Source: Sphaerisporangium krabiense (GTDB lineage Bacteria; Actinomycetota; Actinomycetes; Streptosporangiales; Streptosporangiaceae). From it: 64,000 nucleotides of DNA. The translations under genes and the position numbers were made by a program. Of the stretch, positions 40,670 to 49,363 are shown one piece after another (the first letter of the stretch is position 1; each line of letters opens with the position of its first letter). The notes beneath the pieces were generated by a model. The model ran no database searches. It saw only the letters and a list, made by a program, of their open reading frames with translations, and had not been told where the DNA came from. The DNA is taken from positions 1,185,001 to 1,249,000 of the forward strand of contig NZ_JACHBR010000002.1 in assembly GCF_014200435.1 (NCBI RefSeq). Direction: 5' to 3'.

Positions 40670-42304
40670 TCAGGCGTGCCGCTCGTACACCGCCTCGCCG
40701 CCGACGAACGTCAGGTCCACCCGGGTCGTCCAGATGTCGCCGGGCGCCAGCGCGTAGGGGTCGCGGTCGAGCACGACCAGGTCCGCGCGGTTGCCCGCCG
40801 CGATGACGCCGGCCTCCTCGTCGTGGTTGATCCACGCCGACCCCGACGTGTAGGCGGTCATGACCGTGGCGAGGTCCAGGCTCTGGTGCGGCAGGAACGG
40901 CGTCCGCGCCGTGGGGTAGTCCGCGTGCACCGACCCGCCGGGCTCGGTGCGGTTCACCGCCACGTGCATGGCCTGCAGCGGGTCGGCCGAGGACACCGGC
41001 CAGTCGCTGCCCGCGCACAGCCGGGCGCCGGTGCGCACCAGGTCGGCGAACGGGTACTGCCAGCCGGCGCGCTCCTCGCCGAGGAACGGGATGCACAGCT
41101 CGTCCATCTGCATGTGGTGGGTGGCCCACAGCGGCTGCAGGTTGGCGGTCACGCCGAGCGCGGCGAAGCGCGGGATGTCGGACGGCTCGATGATCTGGAC
41201 GTGCGCGATGTGGTGCCGGTTGGCGGGGGAGGTGCCCTCCAGGGAGTCCAGCGCCTCGCGGACGGCGCGCTCGCCGATGGCGTGGAAGTGGACCTGGAAG
41301 CCGCGCCGGTCCAGCTCGGCGACGTACCCCTTCAGCAGCCCGGGGTCCACGTACGACAGGCCGCGCTGGTCGGGGCCGCAGTGGCAGTACGGCTCGATCA
41401 CCGCGGCGGTGAAGTTCTCCGGGATGCCGTCCTGCATGATCTTCACGGATCCGGCGGTGAACGTCCCCCCGGTCCCGGCGCGCCGCGCGGCCATCTCCTC
41501 GATCTGGTCGGCGCCGCGGGTGCGGTCCCACCACAGCGCGCCGACCACGCGCGCCTTGAGCCGCCCGGCCCCGGCGGCCGAGACGTAGGCGGGGTACTGG
41601 TCGTCGGAGCCCGCGTAGGAGCCGACGATGGCGTCCTGCCAGCCGGTGACGCCGAGCGAGAACAGGTGGGACTGGGCGTCCATGAGCGCGGCGTCGATGT
41701 CGGCGCCGGTGGGCCGGGGGGTGAGCAGGCCGACGAGGTCCATGGCGCCCTCGTGCAGGACGCCGCTCGGCGTGCCGTCGGGGTCGCGCTCGATGCGGCC
41801 GTCTGCGGGGTCGGGCGTGCCGGCGGTGATCCCGGCGATCTCCAGGGCGCGGGTGTTGACCCAGGCGGCGTGGTGGTCGCGCTGGATGAGGTAGACGGGC
41901 CGGTCCGCGAAGTCGATCTGGCGGCGGTGCGGCAGCCCGCCGGCGAAGGCGGACATGTCCCAGCCGCCGCCGTCGATCCAGGCGGCGTCCGGGTGGGCCG
42001 CGGCGTAGGCGGCGATCTTCTCCACGTAGGCGTCCAGGCCGTAGACCTGGGACAGGTCGCACTTGGCCCGCTCCAGCCCGGCCTGCACCGGGTGGATGTG
42101 GGCGTCGGTGAAGCCGGGCGTGAGGAGCCTGCCGGCCAGGTCCACCGTCTCGTGCCCGGGCCGGGCCAGCCTGGCGACCTCGTCCTCCTCGCCGACGGCG
42201 GCGACGCGCCCGTCGCGGACGAGCACCGCCCGTGCGAAGGCGGGGGGGACGGCGTGGGGGGAGGCGGTGAACACCGGGCCGCCGCGGAAGAGCAGATCGG
42301 TCAT
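40670..42304 (-). CDS. Amidohydrolase family 3 protein (YtcJ-like)
   Basis: A 544-residue metal-dependent hydrolase. The beta-sandwich N-terminus (TDLLFRGGPVFT) precedes the metal motif GFTDAHIHPVQAG. Later metal or catalytic motifs are VHFHAIGERAV, HHIAHVQII and LCAGSDWPVSSADPL. The length and order match YtcJ-type amidohydrolases, whose substrates are mostly unknown. There is no signal peptide, so it is cytoplasmic. It stands alone, converging on rbpA and divergent from the acetyltransferase gene. The start lacks a clear ribosome binding site. Confidence 0.92.
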   Translation of the reverse strand: MTDLLFRGGPVFTASPHAVPPAFARAVLVRDGRVAAVGEEDEVARLARPGHETVDLAGRLLTPGFTDAHIHPVQAGLERAKCDLSQVYGLDAYVEKIAAYAAAHPDAAWIDGGGWDMSAFAGGLPHRRQIDFADRPVYLIQRDHHAAWVNTRALEIAGITAGTPDPADGRIERDPDGTPSGVLHEGAMDLVGLLTPRPTGADIDAALMDAQSHLFSLGVTGWQDAIVGSYAGSDDQYPAYVSAAGAGRLKARVVGALWWDRTRGADQIEEMAARRAGTGGTFTAGSVKIMQDGIPENFTAAVIEPYCHCGPDQRGLSYVDPGLLKGYVAELDRRGFQVHFHAIGERAVREALDSLEGTSPANRHHIAHVQIIEPSDIPRFAALGVTANLQPLWATHHMQMDELCIPFLGEERAGWQYPFADLVRTGARLCAGSDWPVSSADPLQAMHVAVNRTEPGGSVHADYPTARTPFLPHQSLDLATVMTAYTSGSAWINHDEEAGVIAAGNRADLVVLDRDPYALAPGDIWTTRVDLTFVGGEAVYERHA

Positions 42305-42502
42305 CGAGAATCCGGGGCCGCCGCGCTGGGCCGCCCCTCCTCCTGCCTGTTGTGGGGGTGGGGAGTTCGCACCGCCATATCCTGCTATATCCGTCGAAGA
42401 CCCGCAGCGTACCGACCCAGCGCACCACCAATACACCGCGTAACCCACGAAAACGGCTGTTCGACGACAAAGCACGTAGATGAAACGGACGGCTCATCCC
42501 TG

Positions 42503-42520
42503 TGTAGCAGTTCTGTAACA
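42503..42520. promoter_or_regulatory. Possible operator palindrome before the acetyltransferase gene
   Basis: TGTAGCAGTTCTGTAACA has the dyad TGT-N2-CAG-N2-CTG-N2-ACA. It lies 44 nt before the start codon in a divergent intergenic region, where a repressor site would be expected. Confidence 0.4.
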
Positions 42521-42563
42521 GGACGGCGGCACTCTGGCATCCAGACACACCAGGGAGATGTGA

Positions 42564-43598
42564 ATGGGCTTCTTGCGGATCCGCACGACCGTGGACGAAC
42601 GGCCGGGACGGCTGGCGTCCCTCACCGCGGCGCTCGCCGCCAAGGGCGGCAACATCCTCGGGCTGACCGTCCAGCCCGACGCCGACGGCACGGTCGACGA
42701 GTTCGTCGCCGACATCCCCGCCTCCGCCGACGCTGTGCGCGCGGCGCTGGAGGAGGCCGGAGGGCGCCGCGTCCAGGTCGTGCCGGCGACCGCCCACGAG
42801 CTGACGGACGAGCCCACGCGCGTGCTGCTGCTGGCCTCGCGCCTGCGCGCCGCGCCGTGGCGGCTGCCGGAGGTGCTGGCCGACCTGCTGCGCGCCGACG
42901 ACGCGCGCTGGGTCTACGGCGCCGAGCTGTCCGACCTGCCCGACCCGACGCTGCTGACCGTGCCCGTGGCGCCGCGCCGCGCCGTCCGGCTGCGCCGCAT
43001 CGGCCTGCCGTTCACGCTCACCGAGTCCGCGCGCGCCGCCGCGCTGGTGCGCCTGGCCCAGCCGCCCGCCGAGACCCTGCCCGCCGAGCGGCCGGTGGTG
43101 CTGAGCGACGGCGTCGAGGTGCGGGTGCGCCCGCTCACCCCGCTCTACCGCGAGGCCGTCCGCGACCTGCACGACCGCTGCTCGCCCGACTCGCGCAGGT
43201 TCCGGTACTTCACGGCGACGCCGTCGCTGCGCCCGGGCATGTTCGACCGATTGTGCGACCGCGGCCGGTGCCACTCGCTGGTCGCCGGGTACGACGGCCA
43301 GGTGGTGGCCATGGCGAACCTGGTGTTCAGCCCCGACCCCGGCATCGCCGAGATGGCGTTCCTGGTGGAGGACCGCTGGCAGGGCCGCGGCCTCGGCGGC
43401 GCGCTCGCCCGCATGCTGCTGTGCGAGGCGCGCGACCTGGGCTTCGCGGAGGTCCGGGCGAGCCTGCTCTCGGACAACGCGCGCATGCGACGGCTGCTGC
43501 TGTCCCTCGGCGCGACGCCGGCCTACACCGAGGACCCGGGCGTGCTGGAGGCGCGCATCGCCGCCGGGGCGGCCGTGCCCGCGCCCCGCGGGACCTGA
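42564..43598 (+). CDS. ACT-domain GNAT acetyltransferase
   Basis: A 344-residue two-domain protein. Residues 1-80 form an ACT-type sensor domain (FLRIRTTVDERPGRLASLTA and GGNILGLTVQ). Residues of about 180-330 form a GNAT acetyltransferase with the acetyl-CoA motif QGRGLGGA at 273-280. Actinomycetes have ACT-GNAT enzymes that acetylate protein lysines and are switched by amino acids (family knowledge), so this one probably links amino-acid levels to acetylation of a metabolic enzyme. ATG start after GGGAGATGTG. The target and the bound amino acid are unknown; no acyl-CoA synthetase gene is adjacent. Confidence 0.88.
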   Translation: MGFLRIRTTVDERPGRLASLTAALAAKGGNILGLTVQPDADGTVDEFVADIPASADAVRAALEEAGGRRVQVVPATAHELTDEPTRVLLLASRLRAAPWRLPEVLADLLRADDARWVYGAELSDLPDPTLLTVPVAPRRAVRLRRIGLPFTLTESARAAALVRLAQPPAETLPAERPVVLSDGVEVRVRPLTPLYREAVRDLHDRCSPDSRRFRYFTATPSLRPGMFDRLCDRGRCHSLVAGYDGQVVAMANLVFSPDPGIAEMAFLVEDRWQGRGLGGALARMLLCEARDLGFAEVRASLLSDNARMRRLLLSLGATPAYTEDPGVLEARIAAGAAVPAPRGT

Positions 43599-43607
43599 CG
43601 CCGGCCG

Positions 43608-44252
43608 CTACTCGGCGCGGCGCCGGGGGTGCGGCCCGCCGTCGCCGGCCTCCGGGTCCTGAGGCTCGGCGTCCGGCGCGGGCGGGACCCCGAAGGCGTC
43701 CAGGCGCCGCTCGATGCGGTCCAGGCTCGCCTGGATGCGCTCCAGCCGGGCGAGGTGGGACGGCCTGGGGTTCAGGAGCAGCGACCCTTCGGTGAGCGTC
43801 CCGATGGGACGGCCCGCGCGGCCCTCCTGTTCCTCGCCGACCCGGGCGCGCAGGGCCACGGCGTCGGCGCCGTGCCGCTCCAGCACCTGGGCGGCGACCC
43901 CGCTCGGGTCGCGCAGCAGGGCGAGCAGGATGTGCTCGGTGCCGATGTATCCCGCCTGCGCCTGCAGGGCCTCGCGCAGGGACAGTTCGAGCAGCTTCTT
44001 GGCGTCCGCGGTGAAGGGGATGTGCCCGAGCGGCGCGGAGGGGCCACGGCCGCCGAACTCCTCGACGCCGGCCCTGGCCGCCTCCAGGGTGAGGCCGGAC
44101 TCCCGCAGGACGGTGCCGCCGAGCCCCTCGGCGTCGCCGAGCAGGCCGAGCAGCACGTGCTCGGGGCCGATGTGGCGGTGGTCGAGCCGCCGCGCCTCCT
44201 CCTGCGCGAGGACCACGACACGGCGGGCGGAATCGCTGAAGCGCTCGAACAC
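43608..44252 (-). CDS. Stand-alone Clp N-terminal domain protein
   Basis: A 214-residue protein consisting of a Clp N domain, the substrate and adaptor docking module of ClpC/ClpA. The two repeats are FERFSDSARRVVVLAQEEAR, with HIGPEHVLLGLLG, and FTADAKKLLELSLREA, with YIGTEHILLALLRD. A helical stretch and a Pro/Asp-rich tail follow. There is no AAA+ ATPase module. Such proteins are common in actinobacteria and may modulate the ClpC protease (inference). GTG start with GCGGAGG upstream. The gene converges, 9 bp apart, on the acetyltransferase gene. Confidence 0.88.
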   Translation of the reverse strand: MFERFSDSARRVVVLAQEEARRLDHRHIGPEHVLLGLLGDAEGLGGTVLRESGLTLEAARAGVEEFGGRGPSAPLGHIPFTADAKKLLELSLREALQAQAGYIGTEHILLALLRDPSGVAAQVLERHGADAVALRARVGEEQEGRAGRPIGTLTEGSLLLNPRPSHLARLERIQASLDRIERRLDAFGVPPAPDAEPQDPEAGDGGPHPRRRAE

Positions 44253-44458
44253 GGGGGGCCTCCGCAAGCGTTTGGGTGAAGATCCGGGCGACAGCGCGGC
44301 CCGGCGTGCGGCACCTTCCACTATGCGCCAATTCCCGCGGTCGTGGTGGGCCCTTTTCGCCCCGCTCGCCGGTCCCTCGAGGGTGGGTCTGGAGCGTCCG
44401 GCCGGCGCGGGCTACCCTGGGTTCGTTTCATGAACTCAACTGGTGGCGGAGAGGCGAC

Positions 44459-46711
44459 ATGGACACCGAATGGCGGCCCACGGCCTGCGTGCTGTGCGCG
44501 AGCAACTGCGGCATCGAGGTCCGGCTCGACGGCAGGCGGTTCGAGCGCGTCCGCGGCGACCGGGCGCACCCGTCCTCCCAGGGCTACACCTGCGAGAAGC
44601 CGCTGCGCCTCGACCACTACCAGAACGCGGCCGACCGCCTCACCCACCCGCTGCGGCGGCGGCCGGACGGCACGTTCGAGCGGATCACCTGGGACGTCGC
44701 CATCGCCGAGGTCGCCGCCGCGCTCTCCCGGGTCCGCGACGCGCACGGCGGGGAGACGATCTTCTACTACGGCGGCGGAGGCCAGGGCAACCACCTCGGC
44801 GGCTCCTACGCGGGCGCGCTCATGCGCGCGCTCGGCGCCCGCTACCGCTCCAACGCGCTGGCCCAGGAGAAGACCGGCCTGTACTGGGTGTCGGACCGCA
44901 TGCTCGGCACCATGGTGACCGGCGACTTCGAGCACTGCGAGGTCGCCCTGTTCATCGGCAAGAACCCCTGGCAGTCCCACGGCGTCCCGCGCACCCGCCC
45001 CACCCTGCGCGAGATCGCCCGCGACCCGCGCCGCTGCCTGATCGTCATCGATCCGCGGCGCACCGAGACCGCCGAGCTGGCCGACATCCACCTGCGCCCC
45101 CGGCCGGGCGCCGACGCCTGGCTGCTGGCGGCCCTCGCGGCGGTGCTCGTCCAGGAGGACCTGATCGCCCGCGACTGGCTCGCCGCCCACGCGACCGGGC
45201 TGGAGGAGGTGCGCGCGGCGCTGCGGCACGTGCCCGTGGCCGGGTACTGCGCGACGGCCGGGGTGCCCGAGGAGCAGGTCCGGCGGGCCGCCCGCCGGAT
45301 CGCCGCCGCCGCGGGCGTCGCGGTGTTCGAGGACCTCGGCGTGCAGATGAACCGCCACTCGACGCTCAACAGCTACCTGGACAACCTGCTGTGGCTGCTC
45401 ACCGGCAACTTCGGCCGTCCCGGCGCCAACAACCCGCCCATCCTGTTCGCCCCGTTCATCTCCTTCTCGCACCACGGCCCCAAGCGCGACCGCGTCAGCC
45501 CGGTGGCCGGGGCGCGGATCATCTCCGGGCTGGTCCCCGCCAACGTGATCGCCGACGAGATCCTCACCGACCATCCCCGCCGCTACCGCGCGATGCTCGT
45601 CGAGTCCGCCAACCCCGCCCACTCGATCGCCGACTCCCCGCGCACCCGCGAGGCGCTCGCCGCGCTCGACCTGCTCGTGGTCGTCGACGTCGCCATGACC
45701 GAGACGGCCAGGCTCGCCCACTACGTCCTGCCCGCGCCCTCGCAGTTCGAGAAGTGGGAGGCGACCTTCTTCACCCTGGAGACCCCCGTCAACCAGTTCC
45801 ACCTGCGCCGTCCCGTGCTGGATCCGCCGCCCGGCGCCGACCTGCTGCCCGAGCCGGAGATCTACGCCCGGCTGTGCGAGGCGATCGGCGCGCTCCCCGA
45901 GGAGCGGGTGCGGCCCCTGCGCGAGGCGGCCGGACGCGGGCGGAGGGAGTTCGCGCGGGCCTTCCTCGCCGCGGTGGAGGACCCGGGGCAGGCGGCCGTC
46001 GCGGCCGTGCTGCTCTACCGCGCGCTCGGCCCCACGCTGCCCGGCGGCGCCGCGGCGGCCGCCTCGCTGTGGGCGCACGCGGTCCGGGTGGCGCGGGCCC
46101 ACCCCGAGGCGGTCCGGCGCGCGGGCATCGACGGCGAGGGCGTGGACCTGGGCGACCGGCTGTTCGACGCGATCCTCGCCGCGCCGTCCGGGCTCGTCTT
46201 CGCCGTCGACGCGCCCGGCGACGCCTGGCGGCGGCTCGGCACCCCGGACAAGAAGGTCCACCTGGCGCTCCCCGACCTGCTGGAGGAGCTCGCGGGCCTC
46301 GCGACGGGCCCGGAGGCGTCCCCGGACTACCCGTTCGTGCTGTCGGCGGGGGAGCGGCGCTCCTTCACGGCCAACACCATCATCCGCGACCCCGCCTGGC
46401 GCAGGCGCGACCCGCACGGGACCCTGCGGATCAGCCCGCAGGACGCCGAGGAGCTCGGGCTGGCCGACGGGTCACGGGCCCGGGTCACCACCCGGCGCGG
46501 GTCGGCGGAGGCGACCGTGGAGATCACCGAGACCCTGCTGCCCGGCCACATCTCCCTGCCCAACGGCCTCGGGCTCGCCTATCCGGGCGAGCCGGGGGAG
46601 GTCACGACGGGCGCCGCCCCGAACGAGCTGACCTCCGCGCGGGACCGCGACCCGTACGCGGGCACCCCGTGGCACAAGCACGTCCCGGCCCGGGTGGAGG
46701 CCGTGGCCTGA
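44459..46711 (+). CDS. Molybdopterin-dependent oxidoreductase
   Basis: A 750-residue member of the DMSO reductase family. The N-terminal [4Fe-4S] motif is C10-x2-C13-x3-C17-x27-C45. The central domains include IFYYGGGGQGNHLGG, VALFIGKNPWQSHG and VIDPRRTETAELADIHL. The C-terminal domain has LRISPQDAEELGLADGSRAR and AAPNELTSARDRDPY. It has no Tat signal and should be cytoplasmic. No cognate electron-transfer or membrane subunit lies nearby, so substrate and partner are unknown. The ATG is preceded by GGAGAGG. The gene converges on the GTPase operon. Confidence 0.93.
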   Translation: MDTEWRPTACVLCASNCGIEVRLDGRRFERVRGDRAHPSSQGYTCEKPLRLDHYQNAADRLTHPLRRRPDGTFERITWDVAIAEVAAALSRVRDAHGGETIFYYGGGGQGNHLGGSYAGALMRALGARYRSNALAQEKTGLYWVSDRMLGTMVTGDFEHCEVALFIGKNPWQSHGVPRTRPTLREIARDPRRCLIVIDPRRTETAELADIHLRPRPGADAWLLAALAAVLVQEDLIARDWLAAHATGLEEVRAALRHVPVAGYCATAGVPEEQVRRAARRIAAAAGVAVFEDLGVQMNRHSTLNSYLDNLLWLLTGNFGRPGANNPPILFAPFISFSHHGPKRDRVSPVAGARIISGLVPANVIADEILTDHPRRYRAMLVESANPAHSIADSPRTREALAALDLLVVVDVAMTETARLAHYVLPAPSQFEKWEATFFTLETPVNQFHLRRPVLDPPPGADLLPEPEIYARLCEAIGALPEERVRPLREAAGRGRREFARAFLAAVEDPGQAAVAAVLLYRALGPTLPGGAAAAASLWAHAVRVARAHPEAVRRAGIDGEGVDLGDRLFDAILAAPSGLVFAVDAPGDAWRRLGTPDKKVHLALPDLLEELAGLATGPEASPDYPFVLSAGERRSFTANTIIRDPAWRRRDPHGTLRISPQDAEELGLADGSRARVTTRRGSAEATVEITETLLPGHISLPNGLGLAYPGEPGEVTTGAAPNELTSARDRDPYAGTPWHKHVPARVEAVA

Positions 46712-46830
46712 GACGGCGTCCGCGAGGCCCGGCGCGCGGGGCCGGCACAGGCGGCCGGAGCGGCGGGGGCGGTTCAGGCGGCCGGAGCGAGGGCGAGCGG
46801 CGCGGGGCCGGCGCGGCCGGCAGGGCGGGG

Positions 46831-47616
46831 TCAGCGCAGGCGGTCGGTGAGGCGGCGGGCGGCGCGGGCCAGGCGCGCGCCCCACCCGTCCGCCCGTGGC
46901 GGTGGGTCGTCCGCGGCCGGCGGCCGTAGCGCCACCTCGGCGGACGGGCCGGGCGCGGCGGGCAGCACGTGGCGGCGGGTGACGTCGTCGGCCGCCGCGT
47001 GCGTGAGGCCGAGGCGGCGCGCCCTGCGGGAGAACCGCAGGCCGGCGACCGCGGTGACCGGCCCGGCGCACGCGGCGGCCGAGGCCCACAGCACCTCGGC
47101 GTCCTCGGGCGGCCACAGCTCCACGCCGCCGCCCGTCCGCAGCGGCACCGGCGCGGGCCCCGCGGCCGTCGCGTCCCACGGCGGCGGGGCGGCCGGGGCC
47201 GGGTGGGCGCGCGGGGTCTCGTGGGCGGGCAGCGTCCAGTCCAGGCCGGCCCAGCGCGCGTACTCCGGGCCCGCCCACGCGCGGTACCGCGCGCGCAGCT
47301 CCCCGAGCGGCGGCGCGGACCGGTCCCCGGCCTCCTGCAGCCAGCCGACGAAGCAGTACAGCGGCCGTCCGCCGTCGGTGTCCATGCCCGCGCCGAGCTC
47401 CGCGGCCTGGCAGGCCACGCCCACCAGCCGGGGGCCGCCCCGGTGGGCGATGAGGAAGCGCGGCCCGAGGTCCAGCTCCTGGCCGCGGTCGACGACGGCC
47501 CGCACCGCCTCGCGCACCCAGCCGAGCCCGGCGAGCCCCGCGGGCCCGGCCCGCCACCAGTGGTCGTGGTACAGCGTCCGGCCGTACACCACCGGCGCCC
47601 AGTCTCCCGCGCTCAC
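46831..47616 (-). CDS. Uncharacterised protein, last gene of the GTPase/Hsp70 operon
   Basis: A 261-residue protein that I do not recognise. The N-terminal half looks folded (VVYGRTLYHDHWW, FLIAHRGGPRLVGVACQA, PLYCFVGWLQEAG). The C-terminal half is Pro/Ala/Arg-rich with less structure. There is no signal peptide, membrane segment or nucleotide motif. Its GTG overlaps the stop of the upstream GTPase gene (GTGA), so it belongs to the same operon and probably acts with it. It could be an accessory, sensor or effector of the GTPases (inference only). Confidence 0.7.
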   Translation of the reverse strand: MSAGDWAPVVYGRTLYHDHWWRAGPAGLAGLGWVREAVRAVVDRGQELDLGPRFLIAHRGGPRLVGVACQAAELGAGMDTDGGRPLYCFVGWLQEAGDRSAPPLGELRARYRAWAGPEYARWAGLDWTLPAHETPRAHPAPAAPPPWDATAAGPAPVPLRTGGGVELWPPEDAEVLWASAAACAGPVTAVAGLRFSRRARRLGLTHAAADDVTRRHVLPAAPGPSAEVALRPPAADDPPPRADGWGARLARAARRLTDRLR

Positions 47617-48656
47617 AGGTCACCGCTCTCCACGCGCGCCCCGTCGCGGAAGACCGGCAGTTCCATGATCTCCTCGCGGAGCGTGGCGCCCCAATGATCG
47701 GCCATTGTCCGCCTCGCGTCGGCCACCCGCCAGGCTTCCTCCACCTGCGCCCGCTCGAATTCCAGACCCCGCAGCTCCGCGCGGCGCAGCAGCCGTCCCA
47801 GCCGTTCACCGGTCACCCGGTCGAGTTCGGCGGTGAGGTGCCGGTGCCGCGCGCCCAGGGACGCCAGCTCGGCCTCCCGCAGCCGCCGCTCCTCGCGCAG
47901 CCGGTGGAACATGGTGAACATGACCGGTTTGTGCAGCCAGAAGGGCCGCACGGTGGCCGGATCCACCCGCCCCCGCGTGGGCGCGCCGAACCCGCCGACC
48001 GTCACCGGGCACAGCGCGGCGGTCATCCCCGGCTGGCGCATCACCGGCAGCAGGCCGAGGATCGTCTCCAGCGCCCGGTCCAGCCGCTGGGTGATCGTCA
48101 GGTGCTGGGGCAGCTCGGCCAGCAGCCGGTCGGCCTTGGTGAGCAGCACCACCACCGACAGGCCCGGCCGCGCGGGGTCCCGTTCCAGCAGGGCCGAACG
48201 CACCAGCGCGGTCATCCTGCGCGTCTCCAGCGCCTGCGGCGACGCGCCGAGGCGGCTGCCGTCCAGCACCAGGTACACGCTGTCGGTCGCGGCCAGGCGT
48301 TGCACGAGCCTGCGCGCGTCCGGCGACTCGACGAAGCCGTTCGCCTCGCCGAGCGGGGTGGTCATCGCCCCGCCGCGGAAGTCGGTCCAGTCCAGGCGCA
48401 GCAGCGGGTCCTTGCCGTGCAGGAAGGTGAAGCGGTACTCGAAGGGCTCCTCGGGGGTGGGCGGCGGGAGCACGCCCTCGGCGCACAGCCGGTCCCAGGC
48501 GCGGCCGAGCTCGAAGTCCCTGTCCTGGTCCTTCTCCAGCAGCGCGTACGCGCGCTCGCCGAGCGACATCGTCGCGTACATGCCGAGCAGGAACGTCGTC
48601 TTGCCGGACATGGGGGCGCCCAGCATGGTCACGACGATGGGCCGAATCCAGTCCAC
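47613..48656 (-). CDS. Small P-loop GTPase-like protein 1
   Basis: A 347-residue cytoplasmic protein. G1 is LGAPMSGKTTF (GAPMSGKT, residues 13-20), switch II-like DFRGG is at 92-96 and G4-like LLTKAD is at 171-176, so nucleotide binding looks intact. A helical C-terminal part with many Arg/Glu follows (RLREERRLREAELASLGARH). Its first 30 residues mirror those of the neighbouring GTPase-like protein (G-x-P-x2-GKT-x-FL-x-G-x-YA). Paired small GTPases are described in prokaryotic NTP-dependent conflict systems; membership is my inference. GTG start with GGAGG; it overlaps the upstream gene by 28 bp. Confidence 0.8.
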   Translation of the reverse strand: MDWIRPIVVTMLGAPMSGKTTFLLGMYATMSLGERAYALLEKDQDRDFELGRAWDRLCAEGVLPPPTPEEPFEYRFTFLHGKDPLLRLDWTDFRGGAMTTPLGEANGFVESPDARRLVQRLAATDSVYLVLDGSRLGASPQALETRRMTALVRSALLERDPARPGLSVVVLLTKADRLLAELPQHLTITQRLDRALETILGLLPVMRQPGMTAALCPVTVGGFGAPTRGRVDPATVRPFWLHKPVMFTMFHRLREERRLREAELASLGARHRHLTAELDRVTGERLGRLLRRAELRGLEFERAQVEEAWRVADARRTMADHWGATLREEIMELPVFRDGARVESGDL

Positions 48657-49363
48657 GGCTCGTCCTCCGTTGTCCGGTGTTCCCGGTCCCACGCCAGGCC
48701 GGTGAGGGCGGGCGCGACCCGCGCGGGCAGGGGCGCCGCCGCCGCGAGGCACCACAGCAGGCAGTCCTGCGGGCGGTTGACGCCCCCCTCTCCCAGCCGC
48801 ACGGCCACGGCGGGCGTCCCGGTCCGCGCGGCCACCGACCACAGCGCGTGGAACGGCACGGGGAGGTCGCCGGGCGCGGCGGCCCCGGCCAGCGCGACCA
48901 GCAGCGCGAACGGCCCGGCTGCCGGGGCCAGCAGGCGGCGCCGGACCAGCACCGCCAGCGGGCGCACCCGGCTCTCGGCGTAGGCGGCGCCGCGCGTCAG
49001 GTCGGCGGCGTCCACCAGCGCGATCACGGCCCCGGCGGCCAGGACGTCGGCCAGCAACGCGGGCGCGGCGCCCGCCGCGCCGTCGCCGGTCAGCGCGCCG
49101 CCCGGGTGGTCGTGCCAGCTCACCCGCACCGCGCGCCCGCCCTCGGGCCTGAGCCAGAAGCGGTAGGCGTGCCCGCGGACGGTCGGCGCGAGGGCGCGTC
49201 CCCGGGCCAGGCGGCGTTCGGCCCGCCGCAGCCGCAGGTGGTCGCGCGGCCGGGCCCGCAGGCCGAGCGGGGCGATCCGGCGCAGCGCCGCGTACGCGCC
49301 GGCGAGGAAGGCGGTCTTGCCCGCGCCGGGGTGCCCGATCACCACGACGCGCATCGGCGTCAT
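48629..49363 (-). CDS. Small P-loop GTPase-like protein 2
   Basis: A 244-residue protein starting MRVVVIGHPGAGKTAFLAG. The P-loop is GHPGAGKT (residues 10-17) and the switch II-like DHPGG is at 85-89 after a Trp-His. There is no N/TKxD motif where one is expected (the strand reads FALLVALAGAAAPG), so base recognition may differ or be lost. The gene overlaps the preceding gene by ATGA and the following one by 28 bp. It looks like a diverged partner of small GTPase 1; together they may form a heterodimeric switch (inference). Confidence 0.78.
   Translation of the reverse strand: MTPMRVVVIGHPGAGKTAFLAGAYAALRRIAPLGLRARPRDHLRLRRAERRLARGRALAPTVRGHAYRFWLRPEGGRAVRVSWHDHPGGALTGDGAAGAAPALLADVLAAGAVIALVDAADLTRGAAYAESRVRPLAVLVRRRLLAPAAGPFALLVALAGAAAPGDLPVPFHALWSVAARTGTPAVAVRLGEGGVNRPQDCLLWCLAAAAPLPARVAPALTGLAWDREHRTTEDEPWTGFGPSS

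Noticed and set aside
44459-46711. Linking the molybdopterin oxidoreductase to the GTPase/Hsp70 operon
   Set aside because: The genes converge and are separated by 119 bp. Nothing in either suggests a shared function.
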